This document shows, piece by piece, positions 9,657 to 16,187 of a DNA stretch of 64,000 nt. The position numbers and the translations under genes were made by a program. Each line of letters opens with the position of its first letter. Positions within the stretch are counted from its first letter, which is position 1. The notes under the pieces were generated by a model that saw only the letters and a list, made by a program, of their open reading frames with translations, had not been told where the DNA came from and made no database searches. The DNA is from Electrothrix marina (GTDB taxonomy: Bacteria; Desulfobacterota; Desulfobulbia; Desulfobulbales; Desulfobulbaceae), in contig CBEVHG010000001.1 of assembly GCA_965549605.1 (NCBI GenBank), positions 25,332-89,331 of the forward strand. The letters are read 5' to 3'.

Positions 9657-9742
9657 GTATCCTCTCCAAAATCCAGGGTAAAACATGTTTAGCGATCTCT
9701 TGTCTCGTTACAACTGACTGCCCTAAGATTTGGAGAAGATAC
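9657..9742. repeat. 86-bp imperfect palindrome between TonB receptor and next gene
   Basis: The left arm at 9657-9680 (GTATCCTCTCCAAAATCC..) and the right arm at 9719-9742 (..GATTTGGAGAAGATAC) are near-perfect inverted repeats of about 24 bp with one bulge and a few mismatches. The whole could fold as one long hairpin. It may be a terminator-like structure or a small MITE-type insertion; it carries no T tract. Confidence 0.45.
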
Positions 9743-9780
9743 CTACAAAAGACACATTAAGTAAAAAAAGAGCGAGAGAG

Positions 9781-10608
9781 ATGAGCGAACAGAAACTTAA
9801 CGTGCGAAAAAGAGATGAGCGGTTCACCGACCGAACCGTCACCCGAATCTGGCAGGAAGAACCGTTGCCGAAAAATCCCTATCTGGCCGAAAAATGCAGT
9901 TGTCATGGCTATGACATTTTGGAACTGGCAAAGAAACGTTCCTTTGTCGATGTATTGTTTCTTCTTTTTCAAGGAGAGCTGCCGGAGCGGAATCAGGCCG
10001 AACTTCTTGAAGTGCTGATGATCGCATTGATTAATCCCGGCCCTCGACATCCTGCAACCAGAGCCTCAATGAATGCCGCAGTGGGCAAGGCTAACCCTGC
10101 TCATATCCTTCCCGTCGGGCTGGCTGTATTAAGCGGGGCCCATCTTGGCGGTGAAGAAGTCTCGGGTGCCATGCGTTTTTTACGAAAAAATTACAGAAAA
10201 GATGCAGCAGATCTTGCGGAAGAATTACTGTCGCTTTCCCGACCTAATAAAGGTGATTGGCATATTGCACCGGGTTTCGGCAGCCGATTCGGCGGTGTTG
10301 ATCCCATACCGCAACAGTTTGCAAACCTTTTAGGAGGATTTCCCGCAGCCGGTAAGGCTGTCAAATGGGGACAAAAGTTTGTTGCAGCAATTAGCCCGCA
10401 AGGGATGGGTTGGCTTGATACCGGTCTTGCCGCTGCTGTGTTTTGTGATCTCGGGTTTCATCTCCGGTCCGGGGCCGGACTCTTTCAAATTTTCCATGCA
10501 CCCGGCATTCTGGCACATGGTCTTGAGTTAGCAAATAAACCAAGAACCGCTATGCCTTTCTTAGACGAGGAACATTATGTCATTGCGGAACAAGCCCGTA
10601 GAAAATGA
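9781..10608 (+). CDS. Citrate-synthase-fold protein, first of an overlapping pair
   Basis: About 275 residues from ATG 9781, which is preceded by a GAGAG site; a TTG at 9730 would add 17 residues. It shows the citrate synthase/citryl-CoA lyase layout: 'VLFLLFQGELP' (family 'L.xGELP'), 'GAHLGGEEVSGAM' (family HGGA loop), 'GFGSRFGGVDPIPQQF' (family 'GFGHrvy..DPR') and 'IFHAPGILAHGLE' (family 'R.pGw.AH..E'). The His of the GFGH motif is replaced by Ser, so catalysis may be altered or depend on a partner. The gene overlaps the next citrate-synthase-like gene by 32 nt, which suggests a heteromeric enzyme. It opens the cluster that also contains an SDR, a condensation-like protein and a ThDP enzyme. 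Substrate unknown. Confidence 0.75.
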   Translation: MSEQKLNVRKRDERFTDRTVTRIWQEEPLPKNPYLAEKCSCHGYDILELAKKRSFVDVLFLLFQGELPERNQAELLEVLMIALINPGPRHPATRASMNAAVGKANPAHILPVGLAVLSGAHLGGEEVSGAMRFLRKNYRKDAADLAEELLSLSRPNKGDWHIAPGFGSRFGGVDPIPQQFANLLGGFPAAGKAVKWGQKFVAAISPQGMGWLDTGLAAAVFCDLGFHLRSGAGLFQIFHAPGILAHGLELANKPRTAMPFLDEEHYVIAEQARRK

Positions 10609-11425
10609 TACTGCTTTCTGGGACCGTCGTCGCGGTTTTATCCACGCAAAAAAAGGCGGCTGGGTAATCAACGAGGCTATCCATAATCATGGTTATTCCA
10701 TGATGGATGACCTTGTTGGAAACACTTCATTTTTCCAAGTTTTATTTCTCAATATAACCGGCCGTCTGCCGAAACGGAGGTTAACCGACTGGTTGGAAGC
10801 CTATTATATATGTCTAAGTTGGCCCGATGCACGCATATGGTGTAACCAAGTCGGCAGCTTGGCAGGCAGTATGCGAACAAGTCCGGTTGCCGCAGTCGGA
10901 GCCGGAATATTGGCTTCGGATTCTACCATGTATGGACCTGGAATTACAATGAAAGTGATAAAATTCATTGTAACCTCCTTAAAAGAAAAGACAAGAGGCG
11001 TGTCGGTCGAAGAAATCGTTGCGAATCAACAGAGGCACCCATCCTCTCCTCCTCGGATTGCGGGTTATATGCGTCCCATAGCCAGCGGAGACGAAAGAAT
11101 TCCGGCAATGGAACGAGTTACAAAAGATCTCGGATTCGAGATTGGAGAGCATCTTCGGTTGGCATATGAGATTGAAGAAGTGCTGATTAAAAATTTTAAT
11201 GAACGGATGAATATCGGCGGCTATCGCTGTGCTTTTCTTCTTGACCAAGGGCTTGCCCCGATAGAGATATATCGGTTGCTGAGCCCTATCGCTCAAGCCG
11301 GTACCCTTGCCTGTTATGCGGAAGCAAGCGATTCACCACCTGAGTCTTTTTTTCCGCTTCGGTGTGATGATATAGATTATCAGGGAAAAATTTCCAGGTC
11401 GGTACCTGCAGGTAGTAAAGATTGA
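10577..11425 (+). CDS. Citrate-synthase-fold protein, second of the pair
   Basis: 282 residues, ATG start inside the end of the preceding gene. The C-terminal half is clearly of the citrate synthase/citryl-CoA lyase family: 'SDSTMYGPGITMKVIKF' in the place of the HGGA loop, 'MNIGGYRCAFLLDQGL' (family 'pNvdf..a.ll..lG'), and 'FFPLRCDDIDYQG', like the family's C-terminal 'P....Y.G'. The residues equivalent to the HGGA and GFGH histidines are not evident. With the upstream paralogue this suggests a two-subunit enzyme in which active-site residues are divided between the chains. The pair could make or cleave a 2-substituted malate or citrate-type acid; this is inference. Confidence 0.7.
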   Translation: MSLRNKPVENDTAFWDRRRGFIHAKKGGWVINEAIHNHGYSMMDDLVGNTSFFQVLFLNITGRLPKRRLTDWLEAYYICLSWPDARIWCNQVGSLAGSMRTSPVAAVGAGILASDSTMYGPGITMKVIKFIVTSLKEKTRGVSVEEIVANQQRHPSSPPRIAGYMRPIASGDERIPAMERVTKDLGFEIGEHLRLAYEIEEVLIKNFNERMNIGGYRCAFLLDQGLAPIEIYRLLSPIAQAGTLACYAEASDSPPESFFPLRCDDIDYQGKISRSVPAGSKD

Positions 11426-11438
11426 ACGGGAGTCAGTA

Positions 11439-11790
11439 CCACCGGTAAAACCGGTGGCTTGAAACTGAGAACCGCCCAAGGCGGTAAATATTGGAACCCC
11501 CTGAAGGGGGTTGTCTTTACCGCAGATATTACGTGCTCTTTCCGCCGTTCTTCCGCGTCCCGCCGGACAATTTCGCCCGATGCGTCTGCGGACCGCCGCA
11601 TCATCCCATGAGATGCCGACAGTAGCCGCGAAAAGAAACACCACCCGAAAGTCTGCACGCTGTCATCTGCTGCCTTCTCAAAAAAATAGACCGCAGGCAT
11701 ACGACCTTTCCATTGACATATAAGGCGGTTAATGGACGACTGCCGTAAAAGTAAAATTGTGGACAGTCTCCCCGGCAAAGCCGGGGGTTT
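11439..11790. mobile_element. Palindrome-rich insertion, possible IS200/IS605-type relic or MITE
   Basis: This gap between the citrate-synthase-like pair and the SDR gene holds no convincing gene but four compact hairpins. They are CCACCGGT/ACCGGTGG (11439-11457), ACCGCC/GGCGGT (11471-11485), AACCCCC/GGGGGTT (11495-11512) and CCCCGGC/GCCGGGG (11770-11786). Three palindromes clustered at one end and one at the other, with GC-rich short loops, are typical of IS200/IS605-group subterminal hairpins or non-autonomous derivatives. No transposase (TnpA) or TnpB frame is readable on either strand, so the assignment rests on architecture alone. Confidence 0.4.
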
Positions 11791-11865
11791 ACCAATTCTA
11801 ATTACCGCCCGTCGCATCTGAAGCAGTTCTGCCGGATAGGGTTGAGATAATACAGTCGGAACGAC

Positions 11866-12663
11866 ATGACAAAGTTTTCTATAGAGGACAAGGTCGCAAT
11901 AGTTACCGGAAGCAGTAGCGGTATCGGCAAGGAAATTGCCATTGCCTTGGCCGAAAATGGTGCCTATGTGGTTGTAACCAGTCGCACCTATGAACGGGCG
12001 GTAAAGGTTGCGGAGGAAATCATGAAACAAGGCGGCAGGGCAATGCCCTGCTCTTTTGACCTTGAGGAGCATCGGAATGGAAAAGTCCTGTTGGATACTG
12101 TAAACGAGCAGTTAAACAGAATAGACATTCTAGTGAACAACGCAATCAGCCGTGACACCATTGCCCCAAGCCGTTTCTCCGAATTACAATATGATAATCT
12201 TGCAAGCGGTATTACTGCCAACCTGACCAATACAATACATCTTACCGCTCAGGCCTATCCATATCTCAAAGTGACCAAGGGCACTGTAATCAACATAGGT
12301 TCTGTTATCGTGAATCGTCATATGGCCGGTCTGCTTCTCTATTCCGTTATCAAGGGGGCAATCACGCGATTGACCAAGAGCTTGGCCTCCGAATGGGCTG
12401 ATGACGGTATTCGGATCAATCAGATTAATCCGGGATTTGTTGAAACCGATTCAATGGTCGAGCGGTACCCGAAGAGAATCCTGCAGGATTACAAAACGCA
12501 ACTTCAACGTCACCATCCTCTGGGGCGAATAGGCAGGAGCAGAGACATTGCCGAGCTTGCCCTATACATGGTATCAAATGAGGCGCGATGGATGAGCGGT
12601 GCAGTTGTTGATATAGACGGCGGGTATTCCAATCAGAGCATTCCGTTTCCGCTTTTGCAATAA
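11866..12663 (+). CDS. Short-chain dehydrogenase/reductase (FabG-like)
   Basis: 265 residues, ATG start. Classical SDR: cofactor motif 'VTGSSSGIGKEIA' (TGxxxGxG) near residues 14-20, 'NNAIS' (NNAG variant), catalytic Ser in 'VINIGSVIV' and the Tyr/Lys pair in 'LLYSVIKGAI' (YxxxK). The end 'GAVVDIDGGYS' is typical of 3-oxoacyl reductase relatives. It likely reduces a keto group or oxidises a hydroxy group using NAD(P). 'TSRT' after strand 2 contains an Arg that suits NADP. It lies in the cluster of citrate-synthase-like, condensation-like and ThDP enzymes, and would supply the redox step. Substrate not deducible. Confidence 0.85.
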   Translation: MTKFSIEDKVAIVTGSSSGIGKEIAIALAENGAYVVVTSRTYERAVKVAEEIMKQGGRAMPCSFDLEEHRNGKVLLDTVNEQLNRIDILVNNAISRDTIAPSRFSELQYDNLASGITANLTNTIHLTAQAYPYLKVTKGTVINIGSVIVNRHMAGLLLYSVIKGAITRLTKSLASEWADDGIRINQINPGFVETDSMVERYPKRILQDYKTQLQRHHPLGRIGRSRDIAELALYMVSNEARWMSGAVVDIDGGYSNQSIPFPLLQ

Positions 12664-12688
12664 TGGGAAACGAAACAAATTACAAGAA

Positions 12689-14040
12689 ATGGTTTCAGTT
12701 CAAATAACTTCCCCGCCCGCCATTCCCTTACGATTCAAAGTGGAAAAATGGGATAAAATTATTCATCTCGGCAGAGCGGGACATGATTCACTCCTTCATT
12801 GCATACTCACTTTTGACGGAAGAATAGATGAAAAACGATTAGACAAGGCCTTCAGGTTATCGTTAGATGCGGAGCCGGTGCTCGGCTGTCGCTTTGTCGA
12901 CAAGGGCAGACAACCGTACTGGGAACGAAAGGAAGATCTGGACAGGGAAGGCAGGGTCGGTATTGCAGAAGTCAACGATGCGATACAGGCTGTTCTTGCC
13001 TACATGGTTGAACCGATTGATCCGTGCGACGGACCTCAGATTCAGGCCCGGTTGTTTCGTTCTGAAAATGACACCCTGTGTCTCAAGATAAACCATATGG
13101 CGGTGGACGCAGGCGGAGTGAAGGAGTATGCCGAGCTGCTCTCAGATATTTACCGCCGACTCGAAAAATATTCCTGCTATATTCCACAGGTTAATTCGAC
13201 CGGCAGTCGGAGTCGGATGCAGGTGATCCGAGCCTTTGGCTTTTCGGAGAAAGTAAAAATTGTACGCCGGAGTTCCGCGATTGGAAAGAAGCGCATTTTC
13301 CGGCCGGGAATTGGTCGGTACCGTTGCGGCATGTCACGCCGGGTCAACGAACGTACGTCATACGAAAAATCGAACCGAAACGGTTTTGGATCATCAGGCA
13401 ATACTGCAGGAAATACGGGGTGACGGTCAACGACATTATGACGGCCGCATATTTTCGTTCTCTTTATACACTGATTCGGCCATCACTGAAAGTGCCGCTG
13501 AGAATGGTCACTACAGTTGATCTGCGACGGTACCTGCCCGACGGAAAAGGCGAGGCCCTCTGTAACCTTGCCGGGAAATTTGAAATGAACATCGGCACAA
13601 CACCGGGAAGCAGTCTGGCTGAAACAATTTCGACAGTGCATAACAAAATGACGGAGCGGAAGAAGGACTGCCTCGGTCTGGGCGACAGTCATCATTTCAT
13701 ATTTAACATCGGTTTTTTGTCATTTGCCCGGACTCGCTGGCTGGCTGAACTCTGGGCTGTTTTTATGCAGAGGATCAGTCCAAAACCCCCTCCTCCCGTA
13801 TTCACTAATCTCGGGAAAATCAAAAAAAGTCAGCTTGATTTCGGAGAGATTGTTGTACAAGATGCCTTTTTGACGGCACTCGTGACATTTCCGCCTTTAT
13901 TTTTAATGAGCCTCAGCGGATTCAATGATTCGTTAACTATGAGTATCGGTTTTTGCGAAAATGCCATTCAAAAGAAAAAAGTGGAGCAACTTCTCGAAAA
14001 TATGCAACGGGAAATCGCATCACTGCCTTCAGTCCCATAG
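12689..14040 (+). CDS. Condensation/acyltransferase-domain protein, frameshifted
   Basis: The frame from 12689 shows an NRPS condensation or wax-ester-synthase-like fold, with the motif 'INHMAVDAGGVKEYAELL' standing for the catalytic HHxxxDG (here NHMAVDAGG). The C-terminal half ('GQRTYVIRKIEPKRFW..', '..VTVNDIMTAAYFRSL', 'VTTVDLRRYLP', 'FTNLGKI') continues in another frame. Both pieces together match one free-standing protein of about 450 residues of the kind seen in PapA/alcohol-acetyltransferase-like families. The likely break is a five-A run at 13255-13259. A sixth A gives 'KNCTPEFRDWKEAHFPAG', which flows into the second part. Such enzymes condense an acyl donor with an amine or alcohol. 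No carrier protein or adenylation domain is in the window. Confidence 0.65.
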
Positions 14041-14086
14041 TCGATTTCGACGCCATACCGGTGGGATTCCCACTGACTACCCTTCC

Positions 14087-14188
14087 GTAACTATTCACCC
14101 CCCCCTCCCACATCTTGATCCCCAGAACGAAGAATCAGGTAGTTACTCTCGAAATGATCGAGGTTTACTAGGGGGAGTGAACGGTTAC
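14087..14188. repeat. 102-bp MITE-like element with terminal inverted repeats
   Basis: GTAACTATTCACCCCC at 14087-14102 and its imperfect inverse GGGGGAGTGAACGGTTAC at 14171-14188 bracket about 70 bp of non-coding DNA between the condensation-like gene and the ThDP enzyme gene. The arms match at most positions over about 20 bp. No transposase. Flanking target duplication was not evident. Confidence 0.45.
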
Positions 14189-14388
14189 ACCCTTCCTGTA
14201 ACGCCTTAAGGATATCTATTTACATTTACGTTGTCTTTCCATTCTGTATGACATAAACTTTAATTGCCCTTCAGAGCAATTGTTCAGCAGGTTATGCTCT
14301 AACCGTAATTCATCAGAACGAGAATTCTATATCATAAAGAGTGTCAATCTTTAAGGAGGCCATCGGCACAACACCGGTGGAAGAACGC

Positions 14389-16092
14389 ATGAATACCGCT
14401 GAGATGATCATCGAAGTATTGGGCCTGACCGGCGTGAAATATATGTTCGGTGTGCCTGGGGCAGCTATTGAGGATCTCAATACAGCACTTTACCATAACA
14501 GGCACGGCATTATTCCCATTGTTACAAAGCATGAAGAGGGAGCCGCTTTTATGGCTGACGGGTATGCCCGCTTATCCGGTCAACTCGGGGTATGCTATTC
14601 CACAGCCGGTCCCGGAGCCACCAATCTGATTACAGGGTTGGTATCAGCATATGCAGATGATATTTCGGTGCTGGCCCTGACCGGCCAAGTACCTACTTCG
14701 GTATTCGGCAGAGGAGCTATTCAGGAATCCGGTTCAGAAGGAATAAACTTAAGCCACATATTCAGCAGCTTCACGAAATACAGTTCAATGCTGGTATCGG
14801 AAAGTCATGCCCGGTATACGCTGCAAAAAGCCATACGTCTCGCCTTAAGTGCCCCTGAAGGCCCGGTGCATATCAACATGCCTGCCGACATCATGAAACG
14901 GCCTATAGAATTGAAGGAGGTGGACATCCCTGCAAATTCCGGCGGAACGAGACTTTTTGACGTGGATAAGGCAGGTAAGGCGGCAGAACTCCTTGCTCAT
15001 GCACGACGACCGGTTATTATCGCCGGGTGGGGAGTATACCTTTCGCAGGCAACGCCAGAACTCCTTGAATTGGCAGAACTCCTGCAAATACCGGTTGCCA
15101 CCTCTCCCAAGGCCAAAGGAGTTTTCCCGGAATCCCATGAACTATCCCTAGGTGTTTTGGGCTTTGCCGGGTCTTTCCTGGCCAAAGAGTATCTCATTGA
15201 TAATGATGTGGATGTCCTTCTGGCTGTTGGCACCAGTTTCAGCGAAATGATGACCAACGGATGGGACGATCATATCCAACCCTCCGAGCACCTTATTCAC
15301 TTAGATGTTGATATTGAGAAGATAGGAAAAAATTATCATGTTTCACTCCCCATCCTGGGAGATCACAAAATGAACCTGAGCAAAATTTCTCAACGGGTAA
15401 AGGCTGATGGATCAGCTGTTAAGAACAGACCTAAGAATAACAACCTGAAGCAGCTCCGACAACACCGAACTGAACAGAAAACATTTACATCTCGAAACAA
15501 CCTTTACCATCCGGCACAATTAATTCTTGATATTCAAAAATTTTTCCCAAAAAACAGTGTTTTTTTTGCAGATATAGGCACGTCCATGTCTTGGGCCATT
15601 CATTATATGACGATCGACCAGCCTGCTTCTTTTTTTGTTTCCCTGGGGTACGGTTCTATGGGCTATGCCGTCGCGGCACCGGTCGGGGCCGGGTTGGCCG
15701 CTCCCGACCGTCCGGTGGTAGCCATAGTTGGAGACGGTTCCTTTCTCATGAACGGTTTTGAAGTAGCCACAGCGGTCAATTACAAAATTCCAGTGACTTG
15801 GGTTGTTTTGAACAACGCTATGTTAGGCATGGTCTATCACGGTCGCCGCCTTTTCAAGAAGCCTGTTCCGGACGCCATGGATCCCTGTTTTCAACGGGTT
15901 GATTATGTCAAAATTGCCGAAGGGCTAGGAGCACGGGGTATTCATCTTGACGGTAGAGATCCGCTTACTGCTTCCCTGGTTGAGGATATTCTGACAGCAC
16001 GGATACCCACGGTCCTTGATGTGTGGATTGACGACCAGGTTGTGCCGCCTATCCACAGTCGCATTAAAACAATGGATACTCGTTTTGCTTAA
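14389..16092 (+). CDS. Acetolactate-synthase-like ThDP-dependent enzyme
   Basis: About 567 residues from ATG 14389. That start gives the typical opening 'MNTAEMIIEVLGLTGVKYMF' and has GGAAGA six bases upstream; a GTG at 14341 would add 16 residues but lies upstream of the only strong AAGGAGG. Three domains are seen. The PYR domain has the catalytic Glu in 'TKHEEGAAFMADGYAR' and 'TAGPGATNLITGL'. The central domain has 'ARRPVIIAGWGVYL'. The ThDP-binding domain has 'GDGSFLMNGFE' with 'WVVLNNAMLGMV' (GDG..NN). This belongs to the acetolactate synthase/benzaldehyde lyase/glyoxylate carboligase family. No regulatory small subunit (ilvN) and no other ilv genes are adjacent, so a dedicated pathway role with the preceding cluster is likelier than branched-chain biosynthesis. 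Confidence 0.8.
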   Translation: MNTAEMIIEVLGLTGVKYMFGVPGAAIEDLNTALYHNRHGIIPIVTKHEEGAAFMADGYARLSGQLGVCYSTAGPGATNLITGLVSAYADDISVLALTGQVPTSVFGRGAIQESGSEGINLSHIFSSFTKYSSMLVSESHARYTLQKAIRLALSAPEGPVHINMPADIMKRPIELKEVDIPANSGGTRLFDVDKAGKAAELLAHARRPVIIAGWGVYLSQATPELLELAELLQIPVATSPKAKGVFPESHELSLGVLGFAGSFLAKEYLIDNDVDVLLAVGTSFSEMMTNGWDDHIQPSEHLIHLDVDIEKIGKNYHVSLPILGDHKMNLSKISQRVKADGSAVKNRPKNNNLKQLRQHRTEQKTFTSRNNLYHPAQLILDIQKFFPKNSVFFADIGTSMSWAIHYMTIDQPASFFVSLGYGSMGYAVAAPVGAGLAAPDRPVVAIVGDGSFLMNGFEVATAVNYKIPVTWVVLNNAMLGMVYHGRRLFKKPVPDAMDPCFQRVDYVKIAEGLGARGIHLDGRDPLTASLVEDILTARIPTVLDVWIDDQVVPPIHSRIKTMDTRFA

Positions 16093-16129
16093 TAAAGGCG
16101 ATTACCCAACACTGATCATCGGTTACTCA

Positions 16130-16151
16130 GGGAGCAGAAAATCCTGCTCCC
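16130..16151. terminator. Hairpin between convergent ThDP-enzyme and acnA genes
   Basis: An 8-bp perfect stem (GGGAGCAG at 16130-16137, CTGCTCCC at 16144-16151) with a 6-nt loop lies between two convergent genes. The following sequence is A/T-rich rather than a clean T run; it probably serves as a bidirectional terminator. Confidence 0.55.
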
Positions 16152-16187
16152 CAAGATAATTTTCACTTCAGTTCCAACCCCTTCTGC

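Noticed and set aside
11380..12072. 230-codon reverse frame across the palindrome region and the SDR start
   Set aside because: No transposase, TnpB or other family signal; runs through hairpins and antisense to the SDR gene.
14341..16092. ThDP enzyme as the housekeeping acetolactate synthase IlvB
   Set aside because: No ilvN/ilvC neighbours, and it sits with unrelated biosynthetic genes; kept as 'acetolactate-synthase-like' because sequence alone cannot exclude it.
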